From the NCBI GenBank assembly GCA_046729975.1, contig JBKPHS010000145.1, positions 1 through 13,868 on the forward strand: DNA of 13,868 nucleotides, given 5' to 3'. The stretch's first letter is position 1. Each line of letters opens with the position of its first letter. This DNA comes from JBKPHS01 sp046729975. GTDB taxonomy: Bacteria; Actinomycetota; Thermoleophilia; Solirubrobacterales; Thermoleophilaceae. Shown in pieces: positions 1 through 6,246 of this stretch. A model generated the notes under the pieces. That model made no database searches and was not told where the DNA came from. It saw only the letters and a program-made list of their open reading frames with translations. A program made the position numbers and the translations under genes.

Positions 1-353
1 GTGAGCGGGCCCTGGACGAGCGCGCCGACCGACACGACCCTCAGCCCCTGGTCGCGTGCCCGGAGGACCTCCGGCTCATACGAGACCGCCAGATCGACGC
101 GGCCGGCCGCCACCTGCTTGATCGGCGCCGCCGGATCGGACGGCTGGCGGATCGCGACGTCCAGCCCGACGTCCTCGAAGTGCCCGTTCGCCTCTGCGGC
201 GTAGATGGGCGCGTGGTCCGCGTTCGGGAAGAAGTCGAGCAGCAGCTCCAGGCTGTCGGTCTTGGCGGGGCGGAGCGTCTCCTCCTTCTCGCCGCACCCT
301 GAGGCGATCAGGAGCGCTCCGATGGCGAGGCAGGCGGCGAGCGGTCGGGTCAT
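1..353 (-). CDS. thiY: ABC transporter substrate-binding lipoprotein, NMT1/THI5 type (C-terminus cut by window edge)
   Basis: First 117 residues of a periplasmic-type binding protein that should capture a thiamine pyrimidine precursor (HMP or formyl-aminopyrimidine) and deliver it to the permease encoded just upstream. A short signal sequence ends in a lipobox-like IASGC, so Cys20 would be lipidated. The mature part then follows the NMT1/THI5 pattern: LLLDFFPNADHAPIYAA at 37-53, a PSDPAAPIKQVAAG block at 71-84, and YEPEVLRARDQGL at 92-104. The ATG overlaps the permease stop as ATGA and is preceded by AAGGAAGG. It is the last visible gene of the riboswitch-controlled operon. The family and lipoprotein call are fairly safe. 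The exact ligand is inferred from family resemblance plus the upstream TPP riboswitch. The frame is open to the window edge, so nothing can be said about the C-terminal half. Confidence 0.8.
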   Translation of the reverse strand, partial: MTRPLAACLAIGALLIASGCGEKEETLRPAKTDSLELLLDFFPNADHAPIYAAEANGHFEDVGLDVAIRQPSDPAAPIKQVAAGRVDLAVSYEPEVLRARDQGLRVVSVGALVQGPL

Positions 354-1105
354 GCCTTCCTTTCGGGTCGGTTCCAGGGGACCGCGGCGCGCTCCGCGAG
401 CGTGACGAGCGCGAAGAGCGCCACCGCCATCAGCGTCAGGATCACCACGCCCGCGTAGACGCGGGGCGTCTGCAGTTGGTTGTTGCCGAGCAGAACGAGC
501 CGGCCGAGGCCCTCGTCCGCGCCCGCCCACTCGCCGAAGACGGCGCCGATGACCGAGACGCTCGCCGCCACCCGCAGCCCGCTGAAGAAGAACGGGAGCG
601 ACGACGGCAGCTCGACGCGCACGAGCGTACCGAGCCGCGACGAGCCGAGGCTGCGCATGAGCTTCACGAGCTCCGGGTCGACCGAGCGCAGTCCGTCCAG
701 CATGTTGACGGTGATCGGGAAGAAGCAGATCAGCGCGACGATGGCGAGCTTGGGACCGATGCCGTAATCGAATGCGAGCACGAACAGCGGCGCGAGCACG
801 ACGATCGGGATCGCCTGTGACGCGACGAGCAGCGGGTATGCCGCCTCCCGCAGGGGACGCCACAGATGCATCGCCACCGCCCCTCCGGCGCCGGCCGCGA
901 CGGCGATCGCGAGCCCGAGCAGCACCTCCTCGAGCGTCACCCACGCGTTGTCCCAGAGCAGCGAACGGTCGTCGCGAATCGCCCGCGCGACCTCGAGCGG
1001 GGAGGCGAGCGTGAGGTCGTCGACGGAAGGCAGCGACGCGACCGCCTGCCAGACGCCGACGGCGAGCGCGAGCAGCAGCAGGGCCGGGGCGTAGCGTCTC
1101 AGCAC
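350..1105 (-). CDS. thiX: ABC transporter permease, thiamine-precursor type
   Basis: Integral membrane permease of the BPD/SsuC-TauC-like family, 251 residues, the usual length. Hydrophobic segments are visible near residues 6-25, 60-82, 90-112, 118-134, 170-192 and 217-238. The EAA cytoplasmic loop that docks the ATPase lies around 148-167 (KLMRSLGSSRLGTLVRVELP). The open frame extends far upstream, but that part is antisense-style arginine/alanine-rich text inside the ATPase gene. I start at the GTG at 1105, which has GGAGG at 1117-1113 and overlaps the ATPase stop by 7 nt. The stop overlaps the next gene's ATG (ATGA). The tight overlaps imply translational coupling and one transcript. The family call is secure; the substrate is inferred from the riboswitch and the neighbouring NMT1/THI5 lipoprotein. 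Confidence 0.85.
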   Translation of the reverse strand: MLRRYAPALLLLALAVGVWQAVASLPSVDDLTLASPLEVARAIRDDRSLLWDNAWVTLEEVLLGLAIAVAAGAGGAVAMHLWRPLREAAYPLLVASQAIPIVVLAPLFVLAFDYGIGPKLAIVALICFFPITVNMLDGLRSVDPELVKLMRSLGSSRLGTLVRVELPSSLPFFFSGLRVAASVSVIGAVFGEWAGADEGLGRLVLLGNNQLQTPRVYAGVVILTLMAVALFALVTLAERAAVPWNRPERKA

Positions 1106-1881
1106 TCGAGGGCCTCCAGCGCGCGCTCCCGGAGCGAGGCGAACGCGGGATCCGTCACGATCTCGCGGCGCGGCCGCTCGCGCGCCAGGTCCACGTCCAT
1201 CTGCGCGACCACCCGTCCGGGCCGCGCCGAGAGCACGGCGACGCTGTCTGCCAGGTAGAGGGCCTCCTCCACGTCGTGGGTCACGAGCAGCACCGTGCGC
1301 GGCTCCGCGCGGAGCGCGCCGGCGAGCCACTCCTGCATGTTCCCGCGCGTGATCGAGTCGAGCGACGCGAAGGGCTCGTCGAGCAGGAGCACCGGCCGGC
1401 CGGCGAGCAGCGTCCGCAGGAACGCCACGCGCTGGCGCATCCCGCCCGACAGCTCGGCGGGCAGCGAGCGCTCGAACTCGGCCAATCCGAAGCGCTCGAA
1501 CAGCGGCGCCGCCGCCCGCCGGGCGTCGCGCCGGCGCTCGCCGCGGCATTCGAGCGCAAGAGCCGCGTTGCCGAGCGCGTCGCGCCAGGGCAGCAGCAGG
1601 TCGCGCTGGGGCATGTACGCGCACGAGCCCGCCCTGACGCTGCCCTCGTCCGGCTGCTGGAGGCCCGCGACGATCTCGAGCAGGGTGGACTTGCCGCAGC
1701 CGGAGGGCCCCACGACCGCCAGCACCTCACCCGGACGGGCCTCGAGGTGGACGCGCTCGAGCGCCTGCACCGCCGGGCGGCGGCGCGTGTTCGGATAGCG
1801 GCGGCTCACGCCGTCAACCAGGACTCCCGACTGCTCGAAAGAAAGAGGCTCCGTCGCGGGAGCCTCGGCGCTGGTCTGCAT
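1099..1881 (-). CDS. thiZ: ABC transporter ATP-binding protein, thiamine-precursor type
   Basis: Nucleotide-binding subunit, 260 residues. All ATPase motifs are intact: Walker A GPSGCGKST at 58-66, Q-loop Gln92 (YMPQRD), signature LSGGMRQR at 144-151, Walker B LLLDEP at 165-170, D-loop SLD, and switch His202 in LLVTHD. It resembles the nitrate/sulfonate/taurine/thiamine-precursor NBD group. An in-frame ATG at 1899 would add six residues but lies inside the conserved UAAUGCC of the TPP riboswitch. The ATG at 1881 sits just after the aptamer and has GGAGGGAG at 1891-1884, so it is the better start. First gene of the operon, followed by the overlapping permease and binding protein. Expression should fall when thiamine pyrophosphate is plentiful. 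Confidence 0.88.
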   Translation of the reverse strand: MQTSAEAPATEPLSFEQSGVLVDGVSRRYPNTRRRPAVQALERVHLEARPGEVLAVVGPSGCGKSTLLEIVAGLQQPDEGSVRAGSCAYMPQRDLLLPWRDALGNAALALECRGERRRDARRAAAPLFERFGLAEFERSLPAELSGGMRQRVAFLRTLLAGRPVLLLDEPFASLDSITRGNMQEWLAGALRAEPRTVLLVTHDVEEALYLADSVAVLSARPGRVVAQMDVDLARERPRREIVTDPAFASLRERALEALEC

Positions 1882-1882
1882 C

Positions 1883-1975
1883 GCTCCCTCCGCGGGCATT
1901 ACCCCACAGGTTCGAAGGGTCAGCGCCGGGCGGGGTGTCCCGAGGGCGCTATCTCAGCCCGCCTGTCCCGCGAGC
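1883..1975 (-). ncRNA. TPP riboswitch (THI element)
   Basis: Read on the minus strand, this 93-nt stretch carries the TPP aptamer blocks in order: a closing P1 (GCTC 1975-1972 with GAGC 1886-1883), CTGAGAT at 1957-1951, an extra stem AGCGCC/GGCGCT (1950-1945 with 1927-1922), ACCCTTCGAACCTG at 1920-1907, GGGGTAATGCCCGCG ending at 1891, then GAGGGAG. The closing 3' strand of P1 contains the purine-rich ribosome binding site of the ABC ATPase, whose ATG begins 2 nt after the aptamer. Ligand binding would therefore hide the site directly, giving translational control with little or no separate expression platform. A weak -10-like TAGACT at 2004-1999 could start the transcript; read-through from the vWA gene is equally possible. 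Confidence 0.92.
1884..1891 (-). promoter_or_regulatory. Ribosome binding site embedded in riboswitch P1
   Basis: GGAGGGAG lies 2 nt before ATG 1881 (5 nt from the GGAGG core) and is part of the aptamer's 3' closing strand. This decides the start codon in favour of 1881 over 1899. Confidence 0.75.
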
Positions 1976-2011
1976 CCCCCTGGTGACTACGGCCCCGGAG
2001 TCTACCGCTGG

Positions 2012-3442
2012 CTACGCCGCGCGCATGCTGCGCGGGTCCGCGAGCGCGTTCACGAAGACCTCCAGCTGCCTGGTGGTCCAGCACTCGAACACCCCGTCGC
2101 AGTAGGGCTCGTACGCGCGCATGACCGAGTCCCCGTAGTTCCAGTAGAGCTTTGGCTCGGGATTCATCCAGAAAGTGCGGCCGGCGCGCTCCGAGATCGC
2201 GCCCAGCGCCTTGGCGTGCGGCTCGCGGCCGTTCGTGCGCGCGTCGCCCAGCACGATCACGGTCGAGCGGGGATCGAGGTCGTCGATCACCTGTTCGAGG
2301 AACTCGAGCCAGACGCGGCCGTAGTCGGTGTAGCCCGAGACGTCGGCGACCCCGGCGTCTGTGGCGATGGCGCGCGAGACCGCGGCGAAGTTGCGCTCGT
2401 GCTCGAAGACCTCCGTCACCTCCGAGATCCGCTCGACGAAGACGAACGAGCGCAGCTTGCGGAACGAGTCGTGCAGCGCGTGCAGCACGGAGAGGAAGAA
2501 GACGCTGGCGCTCGTGACGCTCGTGGAGACGTCACAGAGCACGTACAGCTCGGGCCTGCGAGGGCGCTTGGGCCGGTACTTGAGGCGGAGCGGCACGCCG
2601 CCCGTCTCGAGCGACGTGCGCATGGTGCGGCGCACGTCGACGACGGCGGACCGGCTGCGGCCCCGCTGCTCGCGCCCTTGGGTGGCCAGGCGCCGCTTGA
2701 GCTGGGCGACCACGCGGTGCACCGCCGCGAGGTCCTGGAGCGGGTTGCTCGGCAGCGCCCGGTCGTAGTCCTGGAGCGGCCGTGCCGGCGGCAGCGACTG
2801 CGTCCGCTCGATCAGGGCGCGCTCGAGCTCGCGACGGAGATGGCGCTCGAAGCGGCGCAGCCCTTCCTGGGGAACGCTGTCGGGGTCCGGCAGCGAAGCG
2901 GGATCGCGGGCGGTTTCCCCCTTCAGGCCCAGCGTCCGGCGTATGCGCTGAACGTCGACGCCGATCACGCCCGACCCCTCGCCCTGACGCCCGAAGGCGG
3001 CGATCGCGAGCCGCGCCAGGTCTTGCATCTCCCCGTCCGAGCCCCGACGGATCGCCGACTGGACCTGGGCGCGAAGGTCTTCGAGGTCGAGCCTGTCGCC
3101 GCCCTCGAACCGCTCCTCGCGCAGGCCGTGCTCCACGGCTTCGCGCTCGACGGCGCGGAAGAAGAAGCGGTCGAAGACGAGCTCGAACAGCCGCCGGTCC
3201 TCCTGCGACTTCGCGAGCGTCGTCGCCATCGCCTCGCGGAAGTCCTCGCGCTCGGTCCAGCTCACGTGCGAGAGCGCCGCGAAGGCGTCGAGCAGCTCGG
3301 ACGTCCCGACGTGCATGCCCTCGTTCCGCAGCTCGTCGGCGAACTCGAGGATGCGCGGGGCGAAGCCCGGCGGCCCCTGCTTGGGCAGGCCGCCGTAGAG
3401 CCCTCTAGCCGGCTTGCTTTTGCTGTCGCGCGAGGAGGCCAT
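2012..3442 (-). CDS. CoxE-like von Willebrand factor A domain protein
   Basis: 476 residues, cytoplasmic. The N-terminal ~280 residues are helical and charged, as in CoxE/ViaA-type proteins. The C-terminal vWA domain carries a complete metal-ion-dependent adhesion site: DVSTS at 304-308, Thr372 in GYTDYG, and Asp400 in GDARTNGRE. This fold binds Mg2+ and a client acidic residue. In the known family it acts as the adaptor of a MoxR ATPase and helps mature metalloenzymes (CoxE with CoxD for CO dehydrogenase). The ATG at 3442 overlaps the upstream moxR gene by 38 nt and has no good Shine-Dalgarno, suggesting translational coupling. No CO dehydrogenase genes (coxL, coxM, coxS) are in the window, so the client is unknown. 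Confidence 0.85.
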   Translation of the reverse strand: MASSRDSKSKPARGLYGGLPKQGPPGFAPRILEFADELRNEGMHVGTSELLDAFAALSHVSWTEREDFREAMATTLAKSQEDRRLFELVFDRFFFRAVEREAVEHGLREERFEGGDRLDLEDLRAQVQSAIRRGSDGEMQDLARLAIAAFGRQGEGSGVIGVDVQRIRRTLGLKGETARDPASLPDPDSVPQEGLRRFERHLRRELERALIERTQSLPPARPLQDYDRALPSNPLQDLAAVHRVVAQLKRRLATQGREQRGRSRSAVVDVRRTMRTSLETGGVPLRLKYRPKRPRRPELYVLCDVSTSVTSASVFFLSVLHALHDSFRKLRSFVFVERISEVTEVFEHERNFAAVSRAIATDAGVADVSGYTDYGRVWLEFLEQVIDDLDPRSTVIVLGDARTNGREPHAKALGAISERAGRTFWMNPEPKLYWNYGDSVMRAYEPYCDGVFECWTTRQLEVFVNALADPRSMRAA

Positions 3443-4310
3443 CGGTGAGCTTGACTCCGACCCGCTCGGCCACCACGTCGAGGTCCGTGCGGTGCTTGAG
3501 GATGATGCTCATGGTCCGCTCGAGGACCGACTGGTCGATCTCCTCCGCTCCGAGCAGCAGCAGCGCCCGCGCCCAGTCGATCGACTCCGCGATGGAGGGC
3601 GGCTTCTTGAGGTCGAGGCCGCGGACCATGTGGACCACCTCCACGAGGCGCCGCGCCAGCGTCTCCGGCAGCTCGGGCGCGTGCAGGCGCACGATTTCGA
3701 GCTCCCGCTCGACGTCGGGGTAGTCGAGCCAGAGGTAGAGGCAGCGCCGCTTGAGCGCCTCGGTCAGCTCGCGCGTGTTGTTCGACGTCAGCACCACCAG
3801 CGGCCTGCTCCGGGCCTCCACCACGCCGAGCTCGGGGATCGAGATCTGGAAGTCGGAGAGCACCTCGAGGAGCAGCGCCTCGAACTCCTGGTCCGTCGTG
3901 TCGATCTCGTCGATCAGGAGCACCACGGGGTCCGAGTCGGCGATCGCCTCGAGCAGCGGCCTCGAGAGCAGGAACTCCTCGCCGAAGATGTCGTCCTGCA
4001 CGCGCTCCCAGCCGGCATCGGTGGCCTCTGTCTGGATCCGCAGCAGCTGCTTGCGGTAGTTCCACTCGTAGAGGGCCTTGGCCTCGTCGAGGCCCTCGTA
4101 GCACTGGAGGCGGATCAGCTTGCGCTCGGTCGCGCGCGCCATAGCCTTGGCGAGCTCCGTCTTGCCGACCCCAGCTGGGCCCTCCACGAGCACCGGCTTG
4201 CCGAGCTTCACCGCGAGGAACGAGACGAGCGCCGCGGGCTCGTCCGCGAGATACCCCACCTGGGCCAAGCGCTCCCGGACGGCCTCCAGCGACTGGAGCC
4301 GGTCATCCAC
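3405..4310 (-). CDS. MoxR-family AAA+ ATPase
   Basis: About 301 residues, typical MoxR length. Motifs: Walker A GPAGVGKT at 44-51, Walker B VVLLIDEID at 129-137, sensor 1 LTSNN at 174-178, and arginine finger region LKRRC at 187-191. MoxR ATPases form hexamers that remodel client proteins together with a vWA partner, here encoded by the next, overlapping gene. The open frame runs on to an ATG at 4388, but that would overlap the divergent membrane-protein gene and adds a low-complexity leader. I prefer the GTG at 4310, which lies 7 nt after a TATCCT hexamer and would give a leaderless mRNA. It most resembles the CoxD branch by its pairing, but without cox genes nearby I leave the symbol blank. 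Confidence 0.85.
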   Translation of the reverse strand: MDDRLQSLEAVRERLAQVGYLADEPAALVSFLAVKLGKPVLVEGPAGVGKTELAKAMARATERKLIRLQCYEGLDEAKALYEWNYRKQLLRIQTEATDAGWERVQDDIFGEEFLLSRPLLEAIADSDPVVLLIDEIDTTDQEFEALLLEVLSDFQISIPELGVVEARSRPLVVLTSNNTRELTEALKRRCLYLWLDYPDVERELEIVRLHAPELPETLARRLVEVVHMVRGLDLKKPPSIAESIDWARALLLLGAEEIDQSVLERTMSIILKHRTDLDVVAERVGVKLTDGLLARQQKQAG

Positions 4311-4317
4311 CGGCTCA

Positions 4318-4327
4318 AGGATACTTT
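4318..4327. promoter_or_regulatory. Candidate bidirectional promoter with overlapping -10 hexamers
   Basis: AGGATACTTT reads TACTTT on the plus strand (4322-4327), 5 nt before ATG 4333. It reads TATCCT on the minus strand (4323-4318), 7 nt before GTG 4310. Both hexamers use the same TA step. Only 22 nt separate the two start codons, so both mRNAs would be nearly or fully leaderless. I see no convincing -35 on either side. Confidence 0.45.
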
Positions 4328-4332
4328 TCGCG

Positions 4333-4542
4333 ATGCTGGCCGAAGTGCTCGGGGCGCTGCCGGACCTTCCGAGTCCGGACGTCCGCACCGACCCCGAGCC
4401 CTACGTGCTGCTCCTGTTGGTCGGCTTCGTGGTCGGCGCGTTCGGCCATCTCGTCCAGTCGAAGACGATCATCGCGAGCGGCATCCTGATGATCGCGGCG
4501 GCGACGATCATCTTGCCGATAGTGCTGCAGATCAGCCGCTGA
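4333..4542 (+). CDS. Small two-helix membrane protein, unknown function
   Basis: 69 residues beginning MLAEVLGALPDLPSPDVRTD. A short acidic/proline N-terminus is followed by two hydrophobic helices, about 24-42 (YVLLLLVGFVVGAFGHLVQ) and 45-67 (TIIASGILMIAAATIILPI), with a tiny SK turn between them. That makes a hairpin in the membrane with both ends on the same side. The frame is open further upstream, but that part is antisense to moxR. ATG 4333 is chosen because it follows a -10-like TACTTT by 5 nt and because the hydrophobic protein begins there. It is divergent from the MoxR/vWA operon and shares its promoter region. I do not recognise a named family; being real rather than a shadow rests on its clear membrane pattern. 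Confidence 0.65.
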   Translation: MLAEVLGALPDLPSPDVRTDPEPYVLLLLVGFVVGAFGHLVQSKTIIASGILMIAAATIILPIVLQISR

Positions 4543-4568
4543 CTGGCGGTTACCATGGCGGGCCCCCA

Positions 4569-6191
4569 ATGGCCGCCCGACTCGCCCTCTGCCTGGCGCT
4601 CGCCGCGCTGCTCGCCCCTGCGAGCGCCCGCGCCGACTTCGCCATCGACGACTTCTCGGTCGAGCCCTCCACCACCCTGGCCGGCGCGCATCCGGACGTT
4701 GCGTTCTCGATCCACTTCGCCGATCCGTCGTTCGACGTGAAGGACGTGCGGCTCGACCTGCCACCGGGCCTCATCGGCGATCCGCACGCCACCGGCGGTC
4801 GCTGCACGCGGGCCCAGTTCCAGTCCGATTCGTGCCCCTCGTCCACCATCGTCGGGAGCGCGTCGACGCAGGCCGACGCGATCGTGCCGATCACCGCCAG
4901 CGGCGACGTCTACAACATCGACCCCGAACCGGGCGAGCCGGCACGGCTCGGCATCCGCCAGGTGGCCCTCGGCTCGACGATCCGGCTCGAGTCGCCCATC
5001 ACAGTGCGGCCCGAGGACAGCGGTCTGACCTCCATGTTGCGCGACCTGCCGAACAGCGCCGCTGGCATGCCGATCACGATCCGGCGGATCGACTTCACGC
5101 TCGCCGGGGCCGCTCGCTCGGGCGCTTCCTTCATGCGCAACCCGACGTCCTGCTCCGAGGCCGTCACCCGCGTGACAGCCACGCCCTACGGCGGCGGGCA
5201 GACCGCGGCGGCGCAGTCGGCCTACACGCCGACGTCGTGCGCCGCTCAGCCGTTCTCCCCGTCGCTCTCGGCGAAGGTCGGCGCACCCGGGCTGACTGGC
5301 CGCGGCAGCCTCGTGCCCCTGGAGACCGTCGTCGTGCAGCCGGGCGGGCAGGCGGGGCTGTCCGAGGTGGCCGTCACGCTGCCCGACCACCTCGACGTGA
5401 ACGGCGCCGGGCTCACGACGTTCTGCACGCCCGACCAGCTCGCGTTGCGGGACTGCCCCCCGGCATCCCAGGTCGGGACGGCTCGCGCGGAGACGCCGCT
5501 GCTCGACGAGCCGCTTCAGGGGATCGTCGTGTCGGTCAAGGGACCGACCGACCCGCTGCCCGGCCTCGGTGCCATCCTGAGCGGCGGCCTGTCACTGACG
5601 CTGCGCGCGAACGTCGGCTTTGCCTCGGACGGCCGGATCGTCAGCACCTTCGGCGGCCTGCCCGACGTCCCGGTGTCGCGCTTCGAGCTGCGCTTCAACG
5701 GTGGAAAGGGCGGCATGCTGCTGGGGTCGGCCGACCTCTGCGTCACGCCCACGCGCTTGGAGGCGACCTTCAGGGGCCACAGCGGCCAGACCCTCACGCA
5801 GGATGTCCTGGCCGCGCCCGAGGGCTGCCGTCCGCGCGCGTCGCTGAAGCTGCGCGGGCTGGCGGGCCGCGCCCCCCGGCTGTTCGCCCGCATCGCCGGC
5901 TTTCCGGGCGAGACGCTCACCGGAGCGGAGCTGACGCTCCCGCGCGGCCTCGCCTTCGACCGGCGCCGCGCGCGCCGGCTCGGCTCGCTCCGGGGCAGGC
6001 GCAAGCTCGTGCTGAGGGCCAGGGCGCCGGTCATCAAGCTCGTGGCGGCCAAGGGGGCGCTCGTGGCATCGCGGTCCCTCCGGCGAACGATGGCCCGGAA
6101 GCGATCGCGCGACCTGCGGTTCACCGTGGGCGTCTCGGACACGCAGGGCCTGCGAGCGACGCTACGGCCGCGCGTTCGCGGGACGAAGTAG
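4569..6191 (+). CDS. Secreted protein with duplicated cysteine module, unknown function
   Basis: 540 residues with a Sec signal peptide (MAARLALCLALAALLAPASA, cut near ARA-DF). The mature protein is mostly beta-type sequence and contains a duplicated module. Copy 1 has 'RLDLPPGL..CTRAQFQSDSCP' with Cys79/Cys89, then NPTSC Cys195 and Cys224. Copy 2 has 'VTLPDHL..CTPDQLALRDCP' with Cys286/Cys296, then Cys391 and Cys420. The spacings are the same in both copies (Cys-x9-Cys, then Cys-x28-Cys), which suggests conserved disulfides. A third LP-type strand (GAELTLPRGLAFDRRRARR, about 453-471) opens a basic Arg/Lys-rich C-terminus. The frame extends upstream, but that part is antisense; ATG 4569 places the signal peptide correctly. 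I do not recognise a characterised family. Extracellular or wall-associated adhesion is possible but unproven. Confidence 0.8.
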   Translation: MAARLALCLALAALLAPASARADFAIDDFSVEPSTTLAGAHPDVAFSIHFADPSFDVKDVRLDLPPGLIGDPHATGGRCTRAQFQSDSCPSSTIVGSASTQADAIVPITASGDVYNIDPEPGEPARLGIRQVALGSTIRLESPITVRPEDSGLTSMLRDLPNSAAGMPITIRRIDFTLAGAARSGASFMRNPTSCSEAVTRVTATPYGGGQTAAAQSAYTPTSCAAQPFSPSLSAKVGAPGLTGRGSLVPLETVVVQPGGQAGLSEVAVTLPDHLDVNGAGLTTFCTPDQLALRDCPPASQVGTARAETPLLDEPLQGIVVSVKGPTDPLPGLGAILSGGLSLTLRANVGFASDGRIVSTFGGLPDVPVSRFELRFNGGKGGMLLGSADLCVTPTRLEATFRGHSGQTLTQDVLAAPEGCRPRASLKLRGLAGRAPRLFARIAGFPGETLTGAELTLPRGLAFDRRRARRLGSLRGRRKLVLRARAPVIKLVAAKGALVASRSLRRTMARKRSRDLRFTVGVSDTQGLRATLRPRVRGTK

Positions 6192-6235
6192 ACGGCGACC
6201 CTTCAATATCGTTCGCCGGGCCGGTCCCAGGCGAG

Positions 6236-6242
6236 AAGGAGG
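6236..6242 (+). promoter_or_regulatory. Strong ribosome binding site for citA
   Basis: AAGGAGG ends 4 nt before ATG 6247. It is a near-perfect anti-16S match and fixes the start of the citrate synthase gene. It contrasts with the leaderless-looking genes elsewhere in the window. Confidence 0.7.
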
Positions 6243-6246
6243 CGGT

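Noticed and set aside
2216..3448. 410-residue plus-strand frame opposite the vWA gene
   Set aside because: A typical high-GC antisense shadow with no motif; the minus strand has an intact vWA MIDAS.
2012..4310. Part of a CO dehydrogenase (cox) maturation operon
   Set aside because: No coxL, coxM, coxS or coxG is visible on either side. Only the ATPase/vWA pair is present.
3414..4568. N-terminal 385 residues of a 925-residue plus-strand frame
   Set aside because: It is antisense to moxR and the small membrane gene, and rich in low-complexity His/Glu/Leu/Arg text. The real protein begins at the signal peptide at 4569.
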